Of a stretch of 64,000 bases of DNA, positions 35,152-43,620 are shown one piece after another. The stretch covers positions 1,792-65,791 of the forward strand of contig NZ_KE386893.1 of NCBI RefSeq assembly GCF_000429365.1, in the 5' to 3' direction. This DNA comes from Pseudodonghicola xiamenensis DSM 18339 (lineage in GTDB: Bacteria > Pseudomonadota > Alphaproteobacteria > Rhodobacterales > Rhodobacteraceae). The first letter of the stretch is position 1. Every line of letters begins with the position of its first letter. Under the pieces are notes generated by a model. The model made no database searches. It was not told the DNA's origin and saw nothing but the letters and a program-made list of their open reading frames with translations. Position numbers and translations under genes: made by a program.

Positions 35152-35292
35152 CTCGCGGTTCTCCCTGCGCGTGTCTTGAAATTCGGCGGCATCCTCAGCC
35201 TGCTGCCCGGAAAAGGCAACCTTCGGGGCTTGGCCTTGACGTGGCCGTGGGGCAGAGTGCGGCGGTTCTGTGCAACAGGGAGTGACACGGCA

Positions 35293-35814
35293 ATGACGCA
35301 AGACCCGCAGGATGGGCATGACGGCCCTTATACCGCGCCGGTGGTGGTGCCGGGGCTGACAGTTCTGCCTGAGTGGATCGACCACAATGGCCATATGAAT
35401 GTGGGCTTTTACGGCATTGCCTTCGATCAGGCGGCGGACGTCTTGTTCGTCGACCATCTCGGCATCGGCGGCGCCTATGTCGAAACCCGGAAGCAAGGCT
35501 CCTTCGTGCTGCAGGAGCAGACATTGTTTCTGAACGAGCTGCGCGAGGGGGAGGGCTTTTCAGTCCGCTTCAGGCTGCTCGATCACGATAGCAAGCGAAT
35601 GCATGTCCTGGCCGAAATGGTGCGCGATGCCGATGGTGTGGTCTGTGCCACGCAAGAGGTGGTGTCGATGAATGTCGATCACGGCACCCGGCGGGCGGCC
35701 CCCTATCCGGACTGGGTGGTCGCGCGGTTGGCGCGGATGAAGGCGGATCACGCCGGGCTCGATGCTTCACCGCATCAGGGGGCGCCGATCGGGCTGCGCC
35801 GGCCGGCTGCCTAG
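35293..35814 (+). CDS. Hotdog-fold acyl-CoA thioesterase-like protein
   Basis: 173 residues from ATG 35293. The motif EWIDHNGHMNVGFYGIAFDQAAD is the active-site region of 4HBT/YbgC-type thioesterases, with the catalytic Asp in DHNGHMN. The rest fits one hotdog domain. Similar proteins accompany carnitine degradation genes, but none is visible here. It is divergent from the amidase, sharing a 141-bp intergenic region. Confidence 0.8.
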   Translation: MTQDPQDGHDGPYTAPVVVPGLTVLPEWIDHNGHMNVGFYGIAFDQAADVLFVDHLGIGGAYVETRKQGSFVLQEQTLFLNELREGEGFSVRFRLLDHDSKRMHVLAEMVRDADGVVCATQEVVSMNVDHGTRRAAPYPDWVVARLARMKADHAGLDASPHQGAPIGLRRPAA

Positions 35815-35869
35815 ACGGTGCCGGTCCCCGGCGGTGCGGAGGCTGTCGGGGGCCTTCCTCGGGCGCTCG

Positions 35870-36760
35870 TTATTGTGCGGGGCGGCTGGTCGTTTCGTCG
35901 TCTTGGGCGGCTGCGGTTTGCCGGCGGCGGTGGGCGATCAGCCCGGTCAATGCCAGCCGTACGGGATCGGCGCGCAGGCAGGGCACGCCCTGACGCTCCA
36001 GCGCGGTGACATAGGGGCGCGCGTCAGTGGTCTCGCCCAGAACGGCAATCTGCTGACCCAGCCAATAGGGGCGGGTGGCGGCCAGTTCCGCGCCGGTCAG
36101 CAGTCCGCTCAGACGCGGCGCCATCGCCTCGGGCGCCACTTGTCCCAATTGCCCGGCGGCTTGGAGCGCGGCCAGGCCCGAGGCCAGCCGTTCGGGGCGC
36201 GACAACGTGCTGTCGAGCGCTTCGTTGAAGGCGCTCTCATCCCAGTCGATGGGGCCGCCCGCCAAGCCGGCCTGCGTCAGTGCCCCGGCAAGGGCGGCGC
36301 TCAAGGCGCTTTGAAAGCTCACCACCTCGTCGGCGCTGACCTGGACCCAATGGGTCACCGGCCCGGTCATCACGATCACCCCGTCCCAGCGGGGATTGAG
36401 CGCGAAGAACCCCGTCAATCGCGCCACGCCGCCCAGCAGCAGCCCGGTCGAGGGGCTGGTCTGCGCGAGCGGCGGCAGGGCGCTGGCGGTCAGGCCGGGC
36501 AGAGGCTGCGGCACAAGCTCGGCCGGTTTTCCCGGCACCGGAACCGGCCGCAGCGCCAACCCGTCGATCAGGATCGGCAAATCGACCGGGGCGGAGAGCG
36601 CGGTGCGCATCGCGGCCACAAGCGGCGCAGCATCCGATGGCGATGGTGCCGCCACCGGGGCATCAATCCTGGTCTGCGTCAGCACATCGGTTCCGCGCAG
36701 CAGCCAGCCCTCGGCCCGTCCGGGTTGCGTGTCGATGGCGATCCAGTCTGTTTGCTTCAT
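35870..36760 (-). CDS. DgoK-like 2-dehydro-3-deoxygalactonokinase family protein
   Basis: 296 residues. The fold is that of the DgoK sugar kinase family: an N-terminal AIDTQPGRAEGWLL phosphate region (the usual DWGTS is changed to DTQPG), VTHWVQVSADEVVSFQSALS corresponding to the GTHSKWV segment, and PYWLGQQIAVLGE near the C-terminus. Changes in the phosphate loops make kinase activity uncertain. No galactonate dehydratase or KDPGal aldolase is adjacent. It ends convergently with the thioesterase and starts 12 bases after the EthD-like gene's stop. Confidence 0.65.
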   Translation of the reverse strand: MKQTDWIAIDTQPGRAEGWLLRGTDVLTQTRIDAPVAAPSPSDAAPLVAAMRTALSAPVDLPILIDGLALRPVPVPGKPAELVPQPLPGLTASALPPLAQTSPSTGLLLGGVARLTGFFALNPRWDGVIVMTGPVTHWVQVSADEVVSFQSALSAALAGALTQAGLAGGPIDWDESAFNEALDSTLSRPERLASGLAALQAAGQLGQVAPEAMAPRLSGLLTGAELAATRPYWLGQQIAVLGETTDARPYVTALERQGVPCLRADPVRLALTGLIAHRRRQTAAAQDDETTSRPAQ

Positions 36761-36772
36761 GTCCCGTGGTCC

Positions 36773-37081
36773 TCAGGCGATGACTTCGCCGATCAGAATC
36801 TGTGGCTGAACATCGGTGAAATTCGCCACATCCTCATTGACCGGTCCAGACAGGCGCAGCGCTGCTGTCATCGCGTTCCGGTCGGCAAAGACGATGGTTG
36901 CCACTGCATGATAGGGCGGAGGCACATCTGGGCCGCCGGCGATGCCCTTGGTGACCAGCACCCGGTCGATATGCGCACCCATGTGGCTGTCGACCAGTGG
37001 CAGATGGGTGCCAAGGTAATAATCATGGTCGAACCGCGTTCCGCGGCTGGCCGGATAGATGATCTGAAGCGATACCGCCAT
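36773..37081 (-). CDS. EthD-domain protein
   Basis: 102 residues. The opening LQIIYPASRGTRFDHDYYLGTHLPLVDSHMG matches the EthD ferredoxin-like fold (xFDxxYYxxxHxPL). Such proteins form dimeric barrels and serve as accessory or dissociation enzymes in varied pathways. It probably shares a transcript with the DgoK-like gene, 12 bases downstream. Confidence 0.82.
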   Translation of the reverse strand: MAVSLQIIYPASRGTRFDHDYYLGTHLPLVDSHMGAHIDRVLVTKGIAGGPDVPPPYHAVATIVFADRNAMTAALRLSGPVNEDVANFTDVQPQILIGEVIA

Positions 37082-37454
37082 GGCTGTCTCCTTCCCCCCT
37101 TGGGTGTATTCCTCGGGTTTGGCCCGGGCGGCGTGACCGTGTCAACGCGGTCAGGGCCGCGCGGCGCCTGTCGGGATGGCGGGACTGTAACCATTGCCTG
37201 ACGGTTGCCATAGGTCATCTGGCTTGAATGTGGCAGAAATCGGGCGACCGCAAGCGAGCCTGGTTAACCTGATTCTGCGCGACAATAGTTTCCATAATGG
37301 ATACAATGTAAGTGTTTATTTTATACTGTATGGTTATTCAGGCTGTAATGGTCAGGTTTCCCCCGGGAAAGTGGTGTGAAACAGATTGTTTCCTTAGATT
37401 TCGTTAAAAATCTTCACGTTAGTGGTAAAAGCAAAAATGGCGAAAACAGGGCGT

Positions 37455-37469
37455 AATCGCGTCGCGATT
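37455..37469. promoter_or_regulatory. 15-bp palindrome
   Basis: AATCGCG-T-CGCGATT is a perfect palindrome with a one-base centre, about 165 bp upstream of the sugar transferase start. It could be a regulator half-site pair. Confidence 0.35.
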
Positions 37470-37582
37470 TTGCTCTGGGCGGATCGGGTAATCGGTGGGG
37501 GCCGACCGATCCGTTGAATTGCGTCTGACGTCCGGTCGAGCTGCATAGGGCCGGGCATCTGTAAAAGTTTGGTTTGGACAAG

Positions 37583-37602
37583 TGCCGCGATTTTTCGCGG
37601 CA
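37583..37602 (+). promoter_or_regulatory. Leader hairpin of the sugar transferase gene
   Basis: TGCCGCGA and TCGCGGCA form a perfect 8-bp stem with a TTTT loop, ending 33 bases before the ATG at 37636 and about 20 bases before the AGGAGA ribosome binding site. It may stabilise the mRNA or control translation; it lacks a T tail for termination. Confidence 0.4.
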
Positions 37603-37635
37603 AGGGCAGGTTTTGCCCAGCTCAGGAGAGCGATC

Positions 37636-38409
37636 ATGACTCATGTCGTTTACAGCCACTCTTATGGCGTGGCATTCAACCGGCCCCCTGAAACGACCGC
37701 AAGGACGGTCAGAATTCTGCTTCCGGCCCCGGCGAACACCAATGCCCCGGCGCCAATAGTGCGGGGCTTGCCCGGCAAGACCGGCAGGCGGTTCCTGCGG
37801 AACCTTTATGCCCGTGGTGATAAAAGGATGCTGGATCTGGCTTTGATCCTGCTGTCTTTGCCGATCACGTTGCCGATCATCCTGCTTTGTGCAGTGGCGC
37901 TGGCGGTCGAGGGCGGGCAACCGTTCTATTGGCAGGCCCGCCTGGGGCAAGGGGGGCGCCTCTTCTACATGGTCAAGTTGCGGACCATGGTGCGCAACGC
38001 CGATCAGCTTCTGGCCGGTCATCTGGCCCGCGATCCGGCGATGCGTGCGGAATGGAACGCCAATCAGAAGCTGCGCAATGACCCGCGGATCACCAGGGTA
38101 GGCCAATTCCTGCGCGCCACTTCGCTCGACGAGCTGCCGCAGCTTTGGAACGTGGTGAAAGGGGAAATGAGCCTGGTGGGGCCGCGGCCGATGATGCCCG
38201 AGCAATTGCCGCTTTATGGCGATGCCTCGTCTTATCGGGCGGTCAAGCCGGGGATCACCGGTCTGTGGCAGGTCTCGACCCGGAACGACAAGGCGTTCAG
38301 CTATCGCGCCGAGGTCGATGATGCCTATTATCGTAGCCTGTCGCTGGGCCGCGATCTGATGTTGATGCTCCGCACGGTGGGCGTGATGGCACGCCGCACC
38401 GGCGTGTGA
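37636..38409 (+). CDS. ExoY-like polyprenyl-phosphate sugar phosphotransferase
   Basis: 257 residues from ATG 37636, with AGGAGA about 9 nt upstream. One transmembrane helix (about 68-90) precedes the bacterial sugar transferase domain with YMVKLRTM, ATSLDELPQLWNVVKGEMSLVGPRP and GITGLWQVS. These enzymes transfer the first sugar-1-phosphate to undecaprenyl phosphate in the inner membrane, starting each repeat unit of the exopolysaccharide. The short form without a multi-helix N-terminal domain resembles ExoY of succinoglycan synthesis. It leads a three-gene set with the kinase-like and Wzz-like genes. Confidence 0.92.
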   Translation: MTHVVYSHSYGVAFNRPPETTARTVRILLPAPANTNAPAPIVRGLPGKTGRRFLRNLYARGDKRMLDLALILLSLPITLPIILLCAVALAVEGGQPFYWQARLGQGGRLFYMVKLRTMVRNADQLLAGHLARDPAMRAEWNANQKLRNDPRITRVGQFLRATSLDELPQLWNVVKGEMSLVGPRPMMPEQLPLYGDASSYRAVKPGITGLWQVSTRNDKAFSYRAEVDDAYYRSLSLGRDLMLMLRTVGVMARRTGV

Positions 38410-38450
38410 GCTTGGCCATTTCCACAAATCTTCGATTTGGAGGACAGGAT

Positions 38451-39329
38451 ATGAAAGATTATCTTGAGGGTGATATGGCGGCGATCGACGGTGATTTTCT
38501 CGCCGCCCACTCTTGGAACGAAGCAGGGCCGATGGACCGGAAGGAACGCAAGATTTTCCGCCGCAAGGCTGCCAGGCGGGCCGAGGAGGCGAGCTTGCTG
38601 ACCGAACCCAAGTCATACGGTTTGCCGGCAATGCTGCCCGACGCCTGGGAGCGGCTGCCGCGGGTCAAGCCGGGCGCTGCCGCGGTGGGCGTGCGGCCGT
38701 CGCCCCTGGTCAACCTGTTTCGTGGCAGCGGGACGTCGCGGTCGTTCGATCTGCTGCGGACCCGGCTGATGGCAACTTTGCGCAGCCAGGGCTGGCGCCG
38801 CGTCGCCATTGCCGCGCCGACTTCGGGCTGCGGGGCGACATTCACCGCGGTCAATCTGGCGCAGAGCCTGGCGCGCGTTCCGGGGACGCGGACCGTGCTG
38901 ATGGATATGAACCGTCGTGCACCCGGCATCGCCTCGGCGCTGGATATTCACGGGCAGGGGCATATGGACGCGTTTCTGGCCGGCACCTGTTCGCCGATGG
39001 ATCATCTGGTGCGCTGCGGCGAAGGGCTTGCCTTGGGGCTGGCGGATACCGTCGACGCCAACGCCGCCGAAACCTTCCACGATCCGCTGGCGATCCGCGC
39101 ACTTGACGAAATGATGCTGACCTTCGATCCGGATGTGGTGCTTTACGATCTGCCGGCGGTGCTGGAACATGACGATGTTGCGGCCTTCCTGCCGCAGGTT
39201 GACGGGGTGTTGCTGGTTGCCGATGGCACCGTGACAACTGCGGCACAGGTTCGCGCCTGCGAGGAAATCCTGGGGGAACAGGCCGAGCTTTTGGGCGTAA
39301 TCCTGAACCGGACCCGTTCGTCGGACTGA
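38451..39329 (+). CDS. BY-kinase-like (CpsD/ExoP C-domain) protein with altered P-loop
   Basis: 292 residues from ATG 38451 (GGAGGACAGG upstream). Residues about 100-290 form the ParA/Mrp-like domain of bacterial tyrosine autokinases: VAIAAPTSGCGATFTAVNLAQ at the P-loop position, TVLMDMNRRAPG (Walker A' Asp) and VVLYDLPAVLEHDD (Walker B). The P-loop lysine of the usual GEGKST is Ala here, and there is no C-terminal Tyr cluster. Kinase activity is therefore doubtful. In exopolysaccharide systems this protein partners a Wzz/PCP protein, which is the next gene, so a structural or regulatory role in chain export is likely. Confidence 0.8.
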   Translation: MKDYLEGDMAAIDGDFLAAHSWNEAGPMDRKERKIFRRKAARRAEEASLLTEPKSYGLPAMLPDAWERLPRVKPGAAAVGVRPSPLVNLFRGSGTSRSFDLLRTRLMATLRSQGWRRVAIAAPTSGCGATFTAVNLAQSLARVPGTRTVLMDMNRRAPGIASALDIHGQGHMDAFLAGTCSPMDHLVRCGEGLALGLADTVDANAAETFHDPLAIRALDEMMLTFDPDVVLYDLPAVLEHDDVAAFLPQVDGVLLVADGTVTTAAQVRACEEILGEQAELLGVILNRTRSSD

Positions 39330-39436
39330 GCACAGAAACGCCTTAGTTTCGCCTGCATGCTATGGTGGGGTCCGTTAAACGGGCCCGGGATGTGGGCGAC
39401 GGGTGTGATCCGTGAAAAAGCTGAGGTGATTGGGGT

Positions 39437-40681
39437 ATGGGGCCGGTTCTTTCGTTCAGAGACTTTGTCGAGATGTTGCGCCGGCGCGCCTGGTTGATCC
39501 TGCTGGTGATCGCGGCGGGCTGCGTATTGTCGGTGCTCGCCGCGAAGGATGCGACGCACAAGTATCGCTCTATCGAAGTGATCCAGGTCACCCAGCCGCA
39601 GATCGAAGGGGAAACCTCGCGTGACAGCGGCAACAGCGAAGATACCATTTCGCGGCGGTTGCAACTGATCGAACAACGGGTGATGGCACGCGACAGTGTC
39701 CTTGCGATCATCGACAAATACGGGCTTTACGCGCATCAGCCGAAACTGACCGAGAACGAAAAGGTTGCACTGCTGCGGTCGTCCGTGCGGATCGATGGGT
39801 TGCAGAACAACGGGTCCTCGGATGGTTGGGTGTCGGTTCTGACCGTCACCGCCGAGATGCCGACGCCGCAGCAGGCGCAGGAGATCGCGCATGAATTCGC
39901 CAGCCGCACCATTGAGCTGAACAACCGAAGCAGGCTGGACAAGGCGCGGGAGACGCTGGCCTTCTTTACCGCCCGGGAAGAAACGCTGCGTGACCATATC
40001 TCGCGGCTCGAAGACGAACTGGCCAGCTATCGCCAGGTCAACGAAGTGGCGCTGCCCGGCACTCTGGAAATCCGCCGCAGCGAGATCACATCAATCAATG
40101 ATGAACTTCTGGGGATCGCACGTCAGCGGATCCAGATCGAACGGGCTGCCGATCTGTCGCGGCAGAACGATCTGCCGGCGACGGCGGCACGGAAGCAGAC
40201 GGATTTCAACGATCAACTCACCACGCTTGAGGCCCAGGCCAAGCTGCTGCGCGACCGCAAGGCCGAGCTTGAGGCCTCGTTGCAATCCTCGCCCGAAGTT
40301 GAGCGCCGTGTCGGCGCCTATGAGCATGAGCTCGAACAGATCAGGGTGCAGCTTCAGGAGGCCTCGGCCCGGCGGACCGATGCCGAGGTGGCCTATCGGC
40401 TGGAAACCCAGGCCCAGAGCGAACGGCTGACGGTGATCGAACCGGCCAACTTGCCGGATTACCCGTTCACCCGCAGCCGCAAGAAACTGGCGCTGATGGG
40501 GGCAGCGGTCAGCGTCATGATGGCGCTGGGGCTGGCTTTCGTTCTGGAATTGCTGAACCCGGTGATGCGCACCGCCGCGCATATGGAACGCGATCTGGGT
40601 ATTCGCCCTGTGGTGTCGGTTCCCTACCTTGATACCCGGTCACGCCGCAGCCGCCGGCGCCGCACCGACAAGACGGCCTGA
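39437..40681 (+). CDS. Wzz/ExoP-type polysaccharide co-polymerase
   Basis: 414 residues from ATG 39437 (GAGGTG 7 nt upstream). Transmembrane helices lie near 18-36 and 350-372. A long coiled-coil periplasmic region between them (about 170-325) and the Pro-rich motif NLPDYPFTRSRKK before the second helix are typical of Wzz chain-length regulators. The basic C-terminus (RSRRSRRRRTD) faces the cytoplasm, where the kinase-like partner would bind. It controls polymer length and export. Confidence 0.9.
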   Translation: MGPVLSFRDFVEMLRRRAWLILLVIAAGCVLSVLAAKDATHKYRSIEVIQVTQPQIEGETSRDSGNSEDTISRRLQLIEQRVMARDSVLAIIDKYGLYAHQPKLTENEKVALLRSSVRIDGLQNNGSSDGWVSVLTVTAEMPTPQQAQEIAHEFASRTIELNNRSRLDKARETLAFFTAREETLRDHISRLEDELASYRQVNEVALPGTLEIRRSEITSINDELLGIARQRIQIERAADLSRQNDLPATAARKQTDFNDQLTTLEAQAKLLRDRKAELEASLQSSPEVERRVGAYEHELEQIRVQLQEASARRTDAEVAYRLETQAQSERLTVIEPANLPDYPFTRSRKKLALMGAAVSVMMALGLAFVLELLNPVMRTAAHMERDLGIRPVVSVPYLDTRSRRSRRRRTDKTA

Positions 40682-40699
40682 GAAGCCCGACACCGACAT

Positions 40700-40745
40700 G
40701 GGGCGCGTCAGCGAACTCCTCGCGCCTGGGCGGGGTGCGCGCCCC
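40700..40745. terminator. Possible convergent terminator
   Basis: GGGGCGCG (40700-40707) pairs with CGCGCCCC (40738-40745) across 30 nt, between the convergent Wzz-like and flippase genes. The right arm lies 14 bases from the flippase stop. No T run is present. Confidence 0.4.
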
Positions 40746-40758
40746 TAGGCTATGCTCC

Positions 40759-42126
40759 TCAGAAGGCCGAGGCGCCGGGCAGGTCGGCCAGTAGCGGCCA
40801 GTGCAGCCAGAGTGCGAAGGCGCAGCCCAACCCGCCCAGAACGAAGAACCCCAGATCGGTCAGCGGATCCCAGACCCGGTGCCGGCGGGCCAGCCAGACC
40901 AGCACCGGATAGGCGACGAACTGCGCCACCGCGATGGCGACGATGGCGCCGAACAGGTGAAACCAGATCGCGCCGGCCAGGATCAAACTGACCTGGGCCA
41001 CCGCCCGCACCGCCGAATAGAGAAAGAAACTTCGGCTGTCGCCCGCGGCCAGCGCCGCCTGATCGTAGGTCATCCCCAGGGCAGAAGGCACCAGCGCGCA
41101 GGACATCAGCGCAACTACCGCACCGGCGGGCAGATAACGGGGGTCATACATGATCTCCACCAGTGCTGGCCCCAGCAGCGACATCAGCAGCGAGGCACCG
41201 ACCATCCCGCTGACCAGGCCGATCCGCAACAGCCGCTGCTTGCGGAAATTCGCCTCGCCTTCATGGGCGGGGCGGTCGCGGAAGATCGGGATCAGCAGCC
41301 GGTTGGTCACCGCATGGCCCATCATGGTCGGAAAGCTCGCCAGAAAATAGCCGATGTTGTAAAGCCCCAGCATTTCCATCGACAAGAATCGGCCCAACAC
41401 CAGCCGATCGCCCTGGCTGGTCAGGAAGAACAGCGCGGTCGACAGAAAAATCCAGCGCCCGAAGCGCATGATCTCGCGCGCGATTTCGGGATCCCAGCGG
41501 AAATGGTTGCGGGGTCCGGGCAGGAAGTAATGGGTCAGCACCACCCGCGCCAGCGCCTGCAGCGGCCCTCCCAGCACCAGCGCCGAGACCGATCGCGTCG
41601 CCAGCGCCAGCGCCACCATGGCGGCGATGCCGATGGCCTGGGCGATCAGTTCCAGCACGGTCAGCCGGCCCAGCAGCAGGTGGCGGTGGGCGGTTTCGAT
41701 CTTCATCGGCGCGAAGCCGGTGATCGCTGCGCCTATGCCGGCGATGGGGATGTAATAGGCCAGTGCCGGTTCGCCATAGAACTGCGCCACCGGCAGGGCC
41801 AGAACGCAGGCACCGCCCCAAAGGCCGAAGCCGCGGATCAATTGCAGCGTCCAGGCTGTATCGAGGAACGCGGGATCGTCACCACGCTTGTTCTGTGCGA
41901 TCGCCGGGCCGATACCGATGTCAGAGAACAGCGACAGGCCGATCGTCACCACCGAGACCAGTGCCATCAGCCCAAAGGCCTCGGGGTAGAGGATGCGGGT
42001 CAGCACCAGGTTGGACATCAGCCGAAGCGCCTGCGCGCCGCCGAAGCTGAGGATCAGCCACGAGGCACTGCGCAGGGCGCGGGCCATCAGGCCGTCGCCG
42101 GAAAATGCGGAGAGGACTCTGGTCAC
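40759..42126 (-). CDS. Oligosaccharide flippase (Wzx-like, MOP superfamily)
   Basis: 455 residues with about 12-14 hydrophobic helices across the whole length. The N-terminal ALRSASWLILSFGGAQALRLMSNLVLTRILYPEAFGLMALV is the standard opening of polysaccharide flippases, and FRDRPAHEGEANFRKQRLLRIG in the middle loop fits lipopolysaccharide biosynthesis members of the group. It would move lipid-linked repeat units to the periplasm. It is divergent from the glycosyltransferase at 42399, sharing a 272-bp AT-richer gap. Confidence 0.87.
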   Translation of the reverse strand: MTRVLSAFSGDGLMARALRSASWLILSFGGAQALRLMSNLVLTRILYPEAFGLMALVSVVTIGLSLFSDIGIGPAIAQNKRGDDPAFLDTAWTLQLIRGFGLWGGACVLALPVAQFYGEPALAYYIPIAGIGAAITGFAPMKIETAHRHLLLGRLTVLELIAQAIGIAAMVALALATRSVSALVLGGPLQALARVVLTHYFLPGPRNHFRWDPEIAREIMRFGRWIFLSTALFFLTSQGDRLVLGRFLSMEMLGLYNIGYFLASFPTMMGHAVTNRLLIPIFRDRPAHEGEANFRKQRLLRIGLVSGMVGASLLMSLLGPALVEIMYDPRYLPAGAVVALMSCALVPSALGMTYDQAALAAGDSRSFFLYSAVRAVAQVSLILAGAIWFHLFGAIVAIAVAQFVAYPVLVWLARRHRVWDPLTDLGFFVLGGLGCAFALWLHWPLLADLPGASAF

Positions 42127-42398
42127 GTCTGCAGCTTTGCCTCCGGTTCGATGGGGATCCGGCTGGATCGCTGGGCAGGCTAGGGGGCGGGGTGATGCGG
42201 GTCAATCACAGAGCGGCGGAGCCGGGACACAACGGAGGGTTCAGGGCATGGGTGTCGGAAAATATTAGTCTGATCAGATCATTCTGCCCTGCTGGGAAAC
42301 AATTCCCGGCCCGTTACCCCGGATCGTGACCGCCGGCTTTTCCCGCGCTGGCCAAGCCGCTAGGCTCGTTCCGTCACTGCCCGCAGGAGAGCCGTTTC

Positions 42399-43613
42399 GT
42401 GAAGATTGCCTATGTGTTGAATACCTATCCGATGCCGTCGCATTCTTTTATCCGGCGCGAACTCAGGGCGCTGGAACGGGCCGGCGTGTCGGTCCTGCGG
42501 CTGGCGATGCGGCGCAGTCCCAGCCCGTTGGTCGATCCGCAGGACCGCGAGGAGGCTGCCGCGACCGATTATGTGCTGGACCGGGGCGCCGGGCGGTTGC
42601 TGATCGGGCTGGCGATGCTGGCGCTGCGCCGGCCCGGCGCGGTGGGGCGGGCGTTTCGTCTGTCAATGAAAGCCGGGCGCGCTGCGCCGTCGGGGCGGTT
42701 GCGTCACCTGATCTATCTGGCCGAGGCGGCCGAGGTTGCGCGTCGCTGCGCCGCCGAGGGGGTGGATCATATCCACGCCCATTTCGGCACCAATTCCACC
42801 ACCGTGGCGATGCTGGTGCAGGCGCTGGGTGGTCCGGGCTATAGTTTCACCGTGCATGGGCCGGAAGAGTTCGATGCCCCTGCGGCGCTCTCCCTTGGGG
42901 ACAAGCTCGACCGTTCTGCCTTTGCGGTGGGGATCAGCCAGTTCGGGCGCAGCCAGCTTTTCCGCTGGGCGGATTTCGACACCTGGCGCCGGATTTGCGT
43001 GGTTCATTGCGGGATCGAACCGGGGGCCTTTGCCCGACCGCAACCGCTTGCGCCGGGGCCGCGGCGGCTGGTGTCGATCGGTCGGTTCGCTGAACAGAAG
43101 GGCCAGATGCTGCTGGTTCGGGCAATGGCGCGGCTGCATCCGCGATACCCCGATCTGCATCTGGTCCTGGTCGGCGATGGCGAGATGCGGCCCGCGCTCG
43201 AGGCCGCGATCTCAGCACATGGACTGGAAAAGGCGATTACCCTGACGGGCTGGCTGGACGAGGCCGGGGTACGCGATCAACTGGCGGCGGCCCATGCGAT
43301 GGTCCTGCCCAGTTTCGCCGAAGGCCTACCGATGGTGATCATGGAAGCAATGGCGGCGGCCCGTCCAGTGATTGCCACCTATATCGCGGGCATCCCCGAG
43401 CTGGTCCGCCCGGGAGAGACCGGTTGGCTGGTGCCCGCCGGTGATGTGCAGGCGCTGGCTGATGCGGTGGCCGAACTTCTGGAGACGCCGCAAGACCGGC
43501 TCGAGACGATGGGGCAGGCCGGTCGGCAGCGGGTGCTGGCACGCCATGATGTCGATGTCGGGGCCGCGCGGCTGATTGCGCAATTCGCCGATGCGGTGGT
43601 CGCGGAGGGCTGA
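42399..43613 (+). CDS. GT4-type glycosyltransferase (WcaL-like)
   Basis: 404 residues from GTG 42399, with GGAG about 8 nt upstream. KIAYVLNTYPMPSHSFIRRELRALE at the start, HIHAHFGTNSTTVAML, a VSIGRFAEQKG donor-domain opening and PSFAEGLPMVIMEAMAAARPVIAT with the conserved EX7E region identify a retaining GT-B glycosyltransferase of family 4, close to colanic acid WcaL. It likely adds one sugar of the repeat unit in the cytoplasm. It converges with the GT2 gene 7 bases away. Confidence 0.9.
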   Translation: MKIAYVLNTYPMPSHSFIRRELRALERAGVSVLRLAMRRSPSPLVDPQDREEAAATDYVLDRGAGRLLIGLAMLALRRPGAVGRAFRLSMKAGRAAPSGRLRHLIYLAEAAEVARRCAAEGVDHIHAHFGTNSTTVAMLVQALGGPGYSFTVHGPEEFDAPAALSLGDKLDRSAFAVGISQFGRSQLFRWADFDTWRRICVVHCGIEPGAFARPQPLAPGPRRLVSIGRFAEQKGQMLLVRAMARLHPRYPDLHLVLVGDGEMRPALEAAISAHGLEKAITLTGWLDEAGVRDQLAAAHAMVLPSFAEGLPMVIMEAMAAARPVIATYIAGIPELVRPGETGWLVPAGDVQALADAVAELLETPQDRLETMGQAGRQRVLARHDVDVGAARLIAQFADAVVAEG

Positions 43614-43620
43614 GGCCTGC

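Larger units (their letters stand above)
37082..37635. promoter_or_regulatory. Long AT-rich control region upstream of the polysaccharide genes
   Basis: About 550 bases without a gene. The part 37285-37440 is strikingly AT-rich for this genome and includes a TATACT -10-like hexamer at 37322-37327 with no clear -35. A 15-bp palindrome lies at 37455-37469 and a hairpin at 37583-37602, both listed separately. This is the probable promoter region of the sugar transferase operon. Confidence 0.55.

Noticed and set aside
33694..35496. Longer form of the amidase starting upstream
   Set aside because: The extension would overlap the divergent thioesterase gene by 200 bp; the ATG at 35151 has a good RBS and the family N-terminus.
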